Source: Hordeum vulgare subsp. vulgare
Taxonomy: Eukaryota > Streptophyta > Magnoliopsida > Poales > Poaceae
Direction: 5' to 3'
Assembly: GCF_904849725.1 (NCBI RefSeq)
Contig: NC_058518.1
Coordinates: forward strand, 512,293,225 to 512,357,224
Length of the DNA: 64,000 bases
The translations under genes and the position numbers were made by a program. This document shows positions 47,025-58,620 of this stretch, piece after piece. Position 1 is the first letter of the stretch. Every line of letters starts with the position of its first letter. Under the pieces are notes generated by a model, which was not told the origin of the DNA, did no database searches, and saw only the letters and a program-made list of their open reading frames with translations.

Positions 47025-50000
47025 ATGGGTAGGCTTCGGAAAGTCTCTCACGAGGATGTTCCTATTGTTTCTTCAGTAGAGAGTGATGATTCTTTGAAAG
47101 ATCCTTTTGTGCCTAATGATTTTGCTGATGATGCCTCTAATGCAATGTCTATGGTAGTGTTTTTTGTCTTCTTAATTTCTTTTTGTTCACTTCTTTAATT
47201 CTCTTTAGTTTATTAATTGGTTTGTTTGTTCTTTGAATGTTATTTCCACGATTGTTCTGGTGAGGATGCGGAGTTTGATAAAGCTCTTTATAATTTCTAT
47301 GTCAATAATGTATGTTCATCTTTTATGTTCTTGCTTTAGTCAGTTTTTATTTTTTATTTCTTTTTTATGTTGGTCTGAATTTATGTATTTGTTATTTACA
47401 GAAAGTTAAGTACCTCAAGAGGAAAGTATCATCTGCTAGCAGGAGGAATGTTGTTAGTCTCTTTTCCCTCCTTTTTTCCTCATCTTTTTAGGTTGCTAGT
47501 CTAATGTTTTTTATGTTGTGGTTCTCCTTGTGTGTATCTTTTTTAGTGTTGCCTTATTACTGTTGTTCTTTTTTTGACTTTTTTGTAGAGGCAGAAACGA
47601 TCTTCAGATTTGCCCAATTGTTCAACATTCACTAGATACTCTGGAAAGTTCTTCTCGGGTGTTGTTGATGGGTTGTGTCCTATATATAAGGGTGTTATTG
47701 AGGATTATGGTATGGGATGTCTTCTCAGCTTTGTCCGAACGGAGGTTCCCCTTAGGCTTGTTAAGTGGCTTGCATCGAGATTTGATGTTTCTGCTTCTGA
47801 GTTTCAGTTGAAAAGGAAATTCATCCCCTTAACTAAGTATGACCTCCATGACATTATTGACCTCCCAGTAGATGGTCAACCCCTTGTTTGTGACCCAGAG
47901 TCTGGTCGTCATTTTATCCACTCTCATTTTAATCTTTCTAGTATTCCTCCAGTGTCCTTTTTTGCCAACAAGCTTAAGTGTGTTGAAGTTGATTTACCTG
48001 ATGAGGACGTCTTCATTTGTTTCATGATCGTCGCTTTCTCTACTTTTCTTTGTCCAAACTCTAGCCTCAGTCCTAGTCCGAAGTACCTCCATATCTTTCA
48101 GGATTGTTGGTCTGTGTGTAGTTATGATCTATCTAGGTTTGTGTATGAGTGGCTTTTGAGTAGCATCAAAAAGTTCAAGGATGCTACTAAAGTTGCTTCC
48201 AAAAGATCAGTTACCTTTGGTGGATGTCACTATGCTTTTGCTGTAAGTTTTCTCTTTTTTTTTGTATTGTTCGTTTTTTTTAGTTGTTTGTAATCTTTGT
48301 TTGGATGTGTTTTGTTTGTATGTTTTGTAGGTTTCTTACCTTGATCATTTGAATTTTGGCTTTCACTCTGTCCCTGATGTGAAACCTCGCATACTTGCGT
48401 GGAGAGGTAACAAAGTTAAGCAATTCGTAGAGCTTGATAGAAACAACAACCGCTCTTTTGGAAAGAGGCCATTGAAGCGGCTTCGTGCTCCAACTAATTT
48501 GCAGGTTTTATTTCATTTTCTTTCATCTTTGTTATCCTTTAGTTTTTTGTTGTTTTATTCTTTTGTATTGCCTGACTTTTTTTTATTTGTTTTTGACTCA
48601 CGGTTCTGTTGGAAAAACCATTAGTAGTAAGAGTGTTTATATCGGCCCTTCTGATGGTACGTTTGCATTGAAAGTTCAAAGATCTATTGGTCCTCGCTTT
48701 GGCTCTCAGGTAATTTGTTTTACTGTAGTTGTAATTTTTTTACTATTTTTTGGTTATTTTTGTCCATTTATTTGCTCATTTTGGCTCCTTGTTCAGGCTG
48801 CTCTAGATGTGATTGAGCTTGTTAGGTCGAGAAACCAAGACAAGCCTAAGATTTTCTTGGAATGGGCACAGTCCCTTGTTCTTGATGTTTTGGATTGTAT
48901 ATTGCATTCTTCCTTCCCAAAAGTGTCCGCCAGTGAGAATCAGTCCATGAGCAAGTTCTCTTTTGGTTAGTACATCCTCTTATTTTTTTTATTCTTTTGA
49001 TTTTTTTTCATTTATCTTGTTTCTTTGTGTTTTTGACTGCCTTTTTCTTTGCTCATTTTTTGTTCATAGGCAATAAGTCTGTTTCAATTTATTCTGCAAT
49101 AGCAAATAGGGAGTTTGTTAAAGCTGCTGATGTTCTAGAGACTGAAGTACAGCAAGAGAGTCATCATTTGCCGTCTCCTGCTACTGCTATTGTTCCTCCT
49201 CCTGTCCCAGATGGTGGTATTGAGAAGCCAGTACTGATATCTAGTTGCTTTGTTCCTGATAAAGTGCACGCTGAGGTATGCATTTTTTTTCTTTGTTGCA
49301 ATGTTTTCTTTTGTGGTTCAACTAGTTGTTGTAGTTGTTTCTTTATTTTTTTCATTGTTTTTGGTTTTGAACTGTTGTTGTAGATTGTGGTTACTCCTGA
49401 CATCCCTGTTGTTCGGTCGGTGTTATGTGAAGTTAAATTAAAAGGTTCTACATCATTTCCTCTGGAGCCCCCAACAGGTATCCCCTTTTGTAGCATGTGA
49501 ACTTTAGTTTTGTAGTTGCTTTTTTATTGTATTTGTGTTTACCTTTGTTTTTTTCACGTAATTATCCTTCAAATTCTAAACACGGCAACCCAGATGTTGA
49601 TTCTGTTGTGGTGCTTTCAGGTATTTGGTTAAGTTTTTGTCTCACATTATTTCTGTATTTTTTTCAGGTATTTGATTCTGTTGTGGTGCTTTCAGGTATT
49701 TGGCTAAGTTTCCGATGTTTTGTTGTTTAATTTTTTGTTTTGCTTTTTTCCTCTGTAGTTGCCTGATGTACAATGTTCTCAGTATGTTGCACACAGATTT
49801 CTGAAGATGTTTGATTCTTCTAGAAGTGAGGTATTTGTTGTTGTAACTTTCTAATTGCTTTCGTTGTAGTTTCATTTTTTGTTTTCAGTCTTAACTTTCT
49901 TCTATTAACTTTTCTTCTAGGACTGCCTTGTTATGGTTAATGTACCTTCCTCTGCTATTTGCAAGTCAAAGGAACCCGTGAGTTCCCCAACTGTTGACTT

Positions 50001-52095
50001 ATGCTCTCCTGATGTTTTATATTCTTCTCACCTAAGTGGAGTGAAGGTGTTTTTTTTCTCTATATTTCTTTGTTTTTTTTGTTTTTTTTCTTTTTATATA
50101 GGGCATTTTTCTGATGCTAGCATTTTACTTCGTTTTATTTTTTTCTAGGTGAATGAGGCAGGTGTTGATGTTCATAAAGTTGGAAGCTCAAGGTGCAATG
50201 CTAGGTGTCAAGAGCTATCTAGGTCCAATGATGTTGCTTACAACAAACTCCATAATTTTGCTCCTCCTGCAACTAGTCGTAGTAATCATATAGAAGTATG
50301 TATTATGTATTTTTCATTTCAGATTTTTAATTTTTTTTTGTCTATTTTCTTAGTTCTCACTTTTTCTTTCATTTTTGTTTTCTTCTTTTTGCATTTTGTT
50401 CGTTTGACCTTTTTTTGTCTTCCAGGTTCCTAATAGCCCAGAAGTTGATCTGATGCTTGTCAAGCCTGCTGTTGATTCGTCTCATCTTTCAGAAGTTGTT
50501 GGATGTTCAATTGCTGCTCCATCATGTCAGTTTCCTGGTGCTTCTACTGTTAGTTTATCTGGTGGTCGTTTTCCTCGTAGGATGGTTGTGCCCGGCAGAT
50601 TCAACTCTGATCCTTATGTTCCTCAAGTCAATCGTTTTTCGGTTTCTCCTCAAGAAAGGCGTAACCATCTCGCCATGATTCAGATTGCTTCTCATCCAGA
50701 ATGGTGCAAGTAAGCGATTTTTTTTGGTTTTTAGTTATGTTTTTGTTATTTTTATGTTCCTTTTTCTTGGTCCTGATCTCAAGTGTATTTTATTTGTAGG
50801 TATGAAGCTATTCGATATGAAAAAGCTTTTTTTAGTTATCGTAGTCTTTCTTCTCTCCAGTTCAATTCTCATGTAGACAATTTCTTGATATTGTGTGTCT
50901 GTCGTTATCTTTTTAATGAAGCTCATCCCTCTGTTTCCAAGAAACATTTCTTCTTCTCTTATATTGGTGTAAGTAGTTCTTTTGTTTTTTTGTTATTTAG
51001 TGTTTCTTGTTTGTTATATTTTCTTTTTAAGTTGTTGGTCCTAATCTGTTTTATTTCTTGCTTACCTAGGAAACAATTTTGGACGGCAATAATCCTGAGA
51101 TTGTTGCTAATGCCTTCAACGGTGCTAATAGTGCTTTTGCTATGTGGAGAAGCAATTTGGTAGGTGCTTGCTTCTTCTGTATTTTGTTTGTTTCTGTTTT
51201 TTTGTAGTCTGTTGTAGATTTCTCATGTTAATCCCACCTAGAGTTTTCTGCTGTGTTATTTCTGTTCTTGCAGTTATTCTTCCCTATATGTAGATTCAAG
51301 CATTGGTTTTCATTTGTCGTTTGCTTAAAGGAGAGAGTGTTTGCCTTCCTTGATTCATTTTATGGGCAGTACTCAGATTTTCATATGGAGATTCGTGATA
51401 AGATGGTTGGTTTCTTTTCTGATCTATTCTTTCCTATCTAATTTCCCTTTAGTTTTTGTCTTAGCCTTTTTGTTCATTGTATCTTTGTAGGTCAATAAAT
51501 TTACCAACCTTTGGGATATGTTCGTGTCTCCTATCATGAGGAAGCGTATTGACTTCAAAAGTTTTGGCATTGTGTATCCTGTGGTTCCTCAGCAAACTAA
51601 CGCGTACGTGTAATGCTTTTATGTATGCTTGTGGTCGTACTTTCCTTTTCATGTCTAGTTTTTTTTATCTTTTTTTATTTATTGTTCAGTGCCTTATTTG
51701 TTTACGTCTTGTTGCTCATCTTTTTTTTATTCAGGGATGATTGTGGAGTTTTCTCCGTGATGTATATGAAGCACTGGTCTCCTAGGACTCCTATTGGCAA
51801 TCTGTTTAGTTCTGCCGATATCGATAACATCAGGATCAAGTTGGCAAATGAACTTTATTTTAGCCCATCCAACAGTGTCGACAAGTCTTTTGTTACAAAC
51901 TTCTTTGGTGATGTGAGTGTTATCTTTGAAATTTTTTGTTTAGTCCTCAGCCTTTTGTTCTGTCTTCTTTTGTGGATTCTTCTTACTGTTTTTCCTCTTT
52001 TTTGTGTGTGCCTTGTAGGTGCAGAACTAGATAAGATATTCTCCTGTGGGGTGTTGATCAAGCATGTTGATGTTCTTAGTGGTGATCATCTCTGA
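47025..52095 (+). CDS. MULE-borne Ulp1-like (C48) cysteine protease gene
   Basis: About twenty exons, most with GT/AG borders and kept phase; the main ones are 47025-47153, 47402-47449, 47589-48242, 48331-48504, 48797-48965, 49070-49275, 49921-50046, 50149-50295, 50426-50709, 50800-50968, 51070-51159, 51274-51405, 51491-51603 and 51735-51912. The N-terminal half (GVIEDYGMGCLLSFVRTEVP, LASRFDVSASEFQL) is a region common in plant Ulp1-like transposon proteins. The C-terminal half is a C48 protease: FFPICRFKHWFSFVV (His, 51301), FLDSFYG (Asp, 51352), QQTNADDCGVFS (Gln and Cys; Cys 51742). Ulp1 enzymes cleave SUMO-like modifiers; the substrate here is unknown. Unresolved points: the acceptor near 48602 lacks AG, phase between 49477 and 49759 does not fit, and the last exon either stops at 52030 or ends at 52095 in another frame. 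Confidence 0.7.
49594..49706 (+). repeat. Local duplication of a mini-exon in the Ulp1-like gene
   Basis: GATTCTGTTGTGGTGCTTTC followed by AGGTATTTGG occurs at 49600-49629 and again at 49675-49704. The first copy could act as a 27-nt exon (49594-49620); the second gives a stop in the expected phase. Confidence 0.7.
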
Positions 52096-53025
52096 AGATT
52101 TTGGCGGCTATGTTATATTGTATAGTTTTAGTGTTTGTTTAGCTTTTATTCGTATAACGACATTACTAGTGCTACAACGTTGTTAGTGTTGTGGACTTTT
52201 ATGCTCATGAATTGTCCTCGTTGTTGTATCCCTTGACTTTTATGCTCATGAATTGTGTTTATGTAGTATGCTGATTCGTATTTGTATGTGTGCCTTTCAT
52301 CTGTATTTGAAACATATTTTTTCTTTCTTATGTTGAGTTTGTGATCATTGTTGTTTTTTGAGGCAGTGGTTGCGGCAATATTTTATATACAACTCGGTAT
52401 AAGTAAGTTTCTATCTTTTATTTGCGTTTATTTATTTTATGTTCTTACTATTTTTCTTCTCCTATTATTTTCTTTTAACTCTCTTGTTTCATTTTTTTTG
52501 CTGCAGCGTTATTTTATTGTTTATCAATTTATTGGAGAATCACTTCAGCAACAAAATTGTTCAGTGCAATCGAAGGTATTTTTCATTCTCTTCTGTATTC
52601 TTTATTTACAATTTATGTTTATGTTGTTACTGTTATATTCCAGTTTTTCTTTTGCTACTTTTGTTGTAAGTTAGATTGTTGTACTTTTAATTTCAACCAT
52701 TTAACCGTAATCTCAATTCAATTCTAATTCTGCGATACAGAAAGTAGAAATAACAGAAAGTTGTAGTGGGTAGCAAACACTGCTTGCCCTCATATTACAA
52801 AACCGGTATTGTTCTTAACATTTAACTATCTTCTTGTTCGAATGCAAGAAGAAAAATATCATGTTCTCCTTCATCATCCACATGTTCTTCCTCTCTACGA
52901 TTGTGTTGTTGCTGTTTCATCTTTCTTCATGTTTGCTTTTTTCCTCTGCTTGTTGCCTTCATTGTCGCCCCCTGCATTTCTTTTGTTAGTTTCATTTATT
53001 TAAATAAATGTATAGGACTTGAGCT
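52096..53025. other. Convergent intergenic region of the MULE
   Basis: T-rich on the plus strand, with GTTGTATCCCTTGACTTTTA and CTTTTATGCTCATGAATTG repeated (52194-52220, 52228-52256). It probably holds the 3' untranslated ends of both genes. No extra gene supported. Confidence 0.5.
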
Positions 53026-56000
53026 TCAACATTTTATTGTATTACCTTTCTTTATATTCCTAGGATTAGATTGTCTCCGTCGGTTGCTTCTGGGTAGGTT
53101 GTATTGCTTGTCAAGGTTGGTGCATTTCTTGATAGTGTGGTTGTTTGAACCGCAGTGCGAGCATTTGTAGAACTTGTTCTGCTTTATTGCCTCCCGTATA
53201 GTTAGCATCCTTCGTCTTCCTTTTGTTTTTGCAATATTTGGGTCTTGTATTGTCAATGATGTGGTTGTTCCATCTGCTTCCCTTGTTGTTGGTACGAAAG
53301 TAACTGTTCGAGTGGTTTCTGTCTACCCCTCGTCTGCAGTTTCTTATTCGTCATCCATTTCTCTCATCCTTCTCTCTATCCTGTCCAATTCTCCTAGTAG
53401 GTATTCATATTTCCTTTTCTTCTTTGATGCGTTGGATGCAACGTGTACCAATTTCCTTGCAAGAACATTGTATCTCAATGTCGAGTTCTCAGCTGCCACT
53501 GATGGTGTTTTTGTCAAGTCTTTTCTGTAGTCATTTTTTCTCCACCTGTCAATGATGTACTTGCCTGGTATCTTCTCAATGTTTAGATGGATCATCACTC
53601 GTAGTATGTGTGAACATAATATCCCATCTTTTCGGAATGTACAACATATGCAAGAGTATTCTTCTTCTTTAGACATACTTGCACTAGATATTGTCTTTTC
53701 CTTAACTCCTTTATGGGATAGCTTTCTGATTGGCACACGTTGTAGTACTTGTTTTTTTCATGTTCGTACACATTGAGCCTTGTAGTATCCGCCATCTTTT
53801 GTTGAAATTTCCTAAAGATGCCAAGGTTATATAGTTTGTGAGCTTGCCTTTCTATGCCATATTTTGACCAAAATGCTTTCATGGCAACCTTTTTGTTTCT
53901 TGAGTTGTGGTCACATTCTTCTTCCCTGTCATGAATCACATCTATTATCCTGTCGTACTCCCTTAAGAAGCTAGTAGCACTGAACTTTGCTCCAACCCCC
54001 TTTTTGAATAGGGCATTAGTTCCTTCACTCCTTGATGTTGTTTGTATAAAGGGGAAGAATTTGTCCTTGAAATAAACAGAAATAATTTTTTTCCTGTTTT
54101 CCCACATGTCACCGAAGTATTTTATGTGGTGGACTTGGTACTTCTCTATCATTTCTGTCCACTGTGTTTCAAATTCTTCCACAGTCAGTGAGTTGTCCAC
54201 GATGTCTTGAAAATCTTCATACAATCCCTCGTTTGCTTGAAAACAGGGACCTACCTTCTCCTCTGCCTTTTTCTTTATGTGAAACAAGCAGCTCCTGTGT
54301 GTAGCTTTAGGGAAAACTCTTTCTATTGCTTGTTGCATAGCTTTGTCTTGATCAGTGATGATTGATTTTGGATGCTTACCTCCCATGGCCATCAAAAACT
54401 GTTCAAACAACCAACTGAATGTATTTGCTGTTTCATTGATTATGAATCCACAACCAAACAAGTATGTGTTTCCATGTGGTGATATTCCAACAAATGGTGC
54501 GAAAGGTAGGTTGTATTTGTTTGTTAGGAAAGTTGTGTCAAAACTTATGCAGTTACCACAAATGTCATACATGATTCTTGACCTCACATCTGTCCAGAAT
54601 AAGCTTCTTACTTTATTCTCTCCATCAAGCTCAAACGAGTAGAAAAACCCAGGATTTTCTGCTTGCTTCTTGTTGATCATTTGCACTACTTCCATCATGT
54701 CAGAGTTTGTCATGTCTCTGTTTATTGTTCCTGCATAATTTGTGACCTGCTTCTTCGTGTAGGGTAGGTTAGCCATGCCTCCTCTCAAGTATGCTAGGGC
54801 AGCAACTATCTGTCTCGTCTCTAGGTTGGTATGCTTCAAAACTCTAATCAGGCATTTGTCCTCCTCTGACATGTATTTATGTGATCTGAAGAATCTACTG
54901 TTTGGCGTCATTTCATGGTTGTGTTCTAGTTGTAGTCTTGTAACAACCCATAGTCTTTCTTTTTCAGTTATGACCATCACAACTTTGCAATCAGTTTTTG
55001 CAATCACAGTTGTCTTTCTCATAGGCACTTCATTTTCCTTTTCCCCTTCTTTTGTCTTCCCATACTTGTTGCATTTCATAGTTATTCTTGTAATTTCATT
55101 GTTCCTTTTCTTGCTCACTGTTCTTGAAAATGCCACAGTTGCCACTGAGAACCCAGCTATTTTTGAGTAAAAATTGAAGTACTCCTGCGCTTCTTCCTTT
55201 GTTTTGAATTGCATGCCTAGATGTGGTTTGAAATTGCTGCTAGTGTTCATCAAATTTCCTTCTGATGTTGCATTCTCTTCATTTTGTAGGAACATCTCAA
55301 TGTCATCTTCATCAAGAAATGCATCTTCATCCTCAAGGTTGGTGTTGATTTCCCGTTGTTGGTGCAAGTCTTCTTGTTCCCCTGTTTCTTGTTGATTGTT
55401 TTGATTTGTCAGTTCACCTGTATGAGCAACATCTTCGTTCGTCTGCATTTTTGACAGTGTCAATGTGTTACATTTTGTGTTGTTTCTTTTTTTGTTATTC
55501 TGGTATGTAGCTGAATCACATGATTTTGTATCCTCTTACCTCATTTATGTTGATGTTCTCAAACAGGTCTGCCTCCCAAGGGTTTTCTTCTGCTAGTGCC
55601 TCTTCGTGTGTCGACTCTTGCCATGCGTGCAACTGTTGAGTAAGTCATCATAAACTTTCATATTCAGTATTTTTTCCTTACTTTTTTTGTTATATACTGT
55701 TTTAGAAAGATTTTTTATTACCTTTGCATTTCCTAAGCTGTAGGTGGCATCTGCTTGTTTGCTGTTGTGCCCCTCTTCTTGGTGGTTGATGTTTGGTTGT
55801 CCATTCGCCGAGTGCACCTGCAAGTTTCTTCTCGTTCTTTAGAACATTTTCAGGTATTTTTCTCTTGTGCCCTTCTTCATTGTTCTGTGATTTTGTCGTT
55901 TACCTTGTATATGATATCTGATTGTAGGAGTGCGGTAAATGAAAATGACCCCTGCAGTTTTTTGTTATGAATGATTGTCAATATGGCCATTTAGATATTG

Positions 56001-56110
56001 GTTTCAGCTTTTTTGTATTTCTGATCATTGTAACTCACATTTAGTATGAGGTCTTCTTGTGATAGTGACAGTAGGTATTCTTCTGCATCTGTTGTTTCCT
56101 TCGTGTCTCC
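53026..56110 (-). pseudogene. FAR1-like MULE transposase gene with frameshift
   Basis: Minus-strand exons 56039-56110, 55722-55817, 55540-55632 and a large exon from 55442, all phase 0 with GT/AG borders; the first coding exon was not found. The large exon encodes an acidic N-terminus, a FAR1-type DNA-binding domain (MQFKTKEEAQEYFNFYSKIA..LEHNHEMTP), then the MULE transposase domain with ISFDTTFLTNKYNLPFAPFV, KSIITDQDKAMQQAI and HRSCLFHIKKKAEE. The SWIM zinc finger (YSCICCTFRKDGILCSHIL) is in a different frame: the two frames cross in the GAA/AAG run at about 53655-53680, so a small indel has broken the gene. Beyond a TAA at 53344 and a TAG the same frame resumes with a CCHC knuckle (CSHCGSNNHTIKKC, 53026-53256). 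FAR1-like transposases belong to the Jittery/Hop type of MULEs. Confidence 0.85.
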
Positions 56111-56389
56111 CTGCAAGTAATTTTGAAATAATCTCAGCTAACTAGTAAAATACCAGAAAGTATTACTGCATTTTCCCAGTGTGTCTGTACTTCCTTGAGG
56201 TTCCTTGGGGTTCGACAGTTAATATTGCATATTCAGTATTAACATAGGGACATTGTATTCATTTTAGTGCATATTCAGTTTTTACTCTGTATTTCTTTGA
56301 GGTTCGACAGTTAATACTGCATATGCATTGTACTTCTCTTTTGTTTTATATGTCTTATCTCTGTAAATCACCTAGGTTTTTCATTGTAG
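56111..56389. other. Upstream region of the transposase gene
   Basis: No frame with a clear start codon; may hold the missing first exon. Confidence 0.35.
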
Positions 56390-56790
56390 TTTATTACTGC
56401 ATATGGTACTGTAATTTACTTGGGATTACACTGGATTTATGTGAGATTTACTATGTAATTTGCATGGGAGTTTTATCGTGTTTTTCCTAGAGGATATGGC
56501 ACTGTATTTTTCTTGGGATTGCAGTGGATTTATGTGGAATTTTCTGTGTAATTTTCATGAGAGTTGTAATTTACTTGGGATATGGCACTGTAATTTACAT
56601 GGAGTTGTAGTGTTTTTTCCTAGTGGATATGGCAGTGTAATTTACTTGGGACTGCAGTGTATTTATGTTGGATTAACTATGTAATTTACGGGCTATGGCA
56701 TATGTGTACTGTTTTTTCCTAGGGGTTATGCACTGAAATTTACTTGGGATTTTAATGTGTAATTTTCTTGGAATTTACTGTATAATTTTG
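56390..56790. repeat. MULE right subterminal TGTAA array
   Basis: Repeated CTGTAATTTACTTGGGAT, TGTGTAATTTTC and CAGTGGATTTATGT words at roughly 30-60 bp spacing, upstream of the minus-strand transposase gene. It mirrors the left array. Confidence 0.75.
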
Positions 56791-56947
56791 CAGATTACCA
56801 GTTAAAGCAGGGGAGAAAGGATGAAGGAGGGACAAGGGATGTAGGAGGTAGAAGTCATGAGTTGCTGACCCGTGAATTCTGTGGTGGTGATTCTCCTTGC
56901 TCTTGTGCAGGTACCATCCCTCTCTCTCCCATGCCCATGAGGTTTCT

Positions 56948-57130
56948 GATCTGTTCTGTATTTGTTGTTGTTTGTTCTTCTTCTTCCCCTTCCCCCATGG
57001 CTGGATGTGAGATCTGTTCTCTATTTGTTGTTCTTTCTTCTTCTCCCCCTTTCCCCATGGCTGGATGTGAGATCTGTTCTCTATTTGTTGTTCTTTCTTC
57101 TTCTCCCCCTTCCCCCATGGCTGGTTGTGA
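56948..57130. repeat. 60-bp tandem repeat x 3
   Basis: Units start GATCTGTTCT-TATTTGTTG and end CCATGGCTGG-TGTGA with a 60-63 bp period. On the minus strand they encode repeated 20-residue units in a 177-codon frame (56855-57388) that is more likely untranslated leader than protein. Confidence 0.85.
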
Positions 57131-57249
57131 GATCTGTTCCGCGGGAGATCTGATCGGGGGGAGAGGGGGTGGGTTGTTTCCTTTTGGCTGAAACAGATAG
57201 CTGTCTACAGTCCTGTGGACCTGCTTTGTTGATTCATTTTTTTTCCTGT

Positions 57250-57457
57250 CACGTGGAACAAGGAAACGAGGACAGCTGGGATAACCAATGTTTATCTGCT
57301 TGTTGGTTCGCCCGTTTTTAACCCGACCCATTTCTGTCAGATCCGCAGGACTGTTTATTTTTAGTTTTGTTGAACAAACAGCTGTCAACAGTTGATTGGA
57401 GGGACAAATTGAATGACAGGTAATTACAAATCAGTCGATTTACAAATAGACACTCCC
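57250..57457 (-). repeat. MULE right terminal inverted repeat (degenerate)
   Basis: Complement shows CTATTTGTAAATCGACTG (from 57449), TGTCATTCAA (from 57418) and GGGTCGGGTT (from 57330), matching the left end order with 88 versus 96 bp between the last two. Confidence 0.6.
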
Positions 57458-58289
57458 AAGAAAAATCATCACCAAATACCGTAATAAGTCATACCAGACA
57501 ACAAACAAAGCCACGAGTACTAAGATAGACCACGCAGGGTCAACAAAACATAGACAGCAAAGACCAGGATGGACACCAGCATCAGCACACCTATCACCAC
57601 CAGCCTGATCCACAACCCAGCAGCTCACCATTCATCCCATTTGTCACCTTCATCTCCCTGCTCGCTGGATTCTGGCATTGGAGGCCTGCAAAGCAGCAAC
57701 ATTTGTGATGCATTTTCCTTCAGCATCTCAGCACCTTTCTTAATCACCTCAACCATTTCCGGCTTCTACAGACCTGTTCAATATTGCATGAAAGCACATA
57801 CTATGAAAAAAAATTGAAAGGGTTATTAATCCACTTTTTTCAAAAATGGCACGGTTACGGGCCAACCAAATTGCCTAGCATATTGCAGCAAGACCAACGG
57901 TATAAACATCATTGTAGGCAGGTAAGAAAGTGTTAATCCAAGCATAATATTGCCATATAGAATTAGGCACATACTCAATCCCCAACATTGCACCCACTGT
58001 CCTCTAGTTGGTCAGGTCGAGGCTAGAATCCTTGTCATAGTTCCTCACAAACTACCAGCGCAGTGGAGGCCGTTACCTATCCTCCTGTTTCTCAAGTGAT
58101 GTATGGTTTCATTCTGAGTTCATGCCACCCAGAAGCATCTCCATGTTATTCTAAAAAGAGGTGCATGTGTTGTGTTTGATAGCAAAGTGCTCCCAAAAGC
58201 TGAGTATCGAAAAAGCTAAACTTTTTAAAATATTGCATTTTTATTATTTTTAAAAAATATTGCGTTATTTCAGAAAATTTCCAAAAATG
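57458..58289. other. No recognised gene
   Basis: On the minus strand 57630-57780 reads as a short, glutamate-rich coding-like phrase (MVEVIKKGAEMLKENASQ, then a stop after KWDEW) that looks like the tail of an unidentified protein. The rest has no supported feature. Confidence 0.35.
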
Positions 58290-58480
58290 TAACGACCCTG
58301 ACCGAAGCCGACTGGCTTCAGTCGGCCTAGCTGGAGCCGATTGCCCTTGTCGGCCTTGGCGTGGCCGATAAGGCACCAGTCAGCCACGTGGTAGCCGATA
58401 ATTCGTCGCTCGTAGCCACTTGGCCTGGAGGGTGGCCAGTCGGTCTAGGCGTGGCCGATAGGAGGCCGAGGTGAGCCCTC
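58290..58480. repeat. GTCGGCC / GGCCGAT-rich block
   Basis: Some ten GGCCGAT, GTCGGCC or GAGCCGA words in both orientations. It lies just beyond the 3' end of the MULE transposase fragment and could be that element's subterminal region. Confidence 0.4.
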
Positions 58481-58620
58481 CATCCTCCTCCTCCTTACTT
58501 ATCTTGATCGTTCTTTCCCGGCTCAATTTCTCGTCAGGTTTTCCCGCAAATTCCTTTCTCACCTCGTTTCCCGCCATTTTTCCCCGCCTCGGTTCCCGCC
58601 ATTTCTTTCTCGCCAATTTC

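Larger units (their letters stand above)
35738..57457. mobile_element. Large Mutator-like element with Ulp1-like and FAR1-like genes
   Basis: Bounded by degenerate long inverted repeats. The layout is mirror-symmetric: terminal repeat, leader-like segment, TGTAA-rich array, gene; then the same in reverse. The plus-strand gene (47025-52095) encodes an Ulp1-like cysteine protease and the minus-strand gene (53026-56110) a FAR1/MULE transposase, so the genes converge like mudrA/mudrB. Plant MULEs carrying Ulp1-like genes are known (the Kaonashi group). Excluding the nested Copia element (37631-46573) the length is about 12.8 kb. Flanks AACAAAAGA and AAGAAAAAT are possible remnants of a 9-bp target duplication, matching at only six of nine positions. 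The borders are therefore provisional. Confidence 0.72.

Noticed and set aside
47154..49600. AT-AC type introns in the Ulp1-like gene, suggested by CAC before exons near 47256, 48602 and 49554
   Set aside because: Two of the three have an in-frame AG acceptor slightly downstream, and the donors do not match the U12 consensus.
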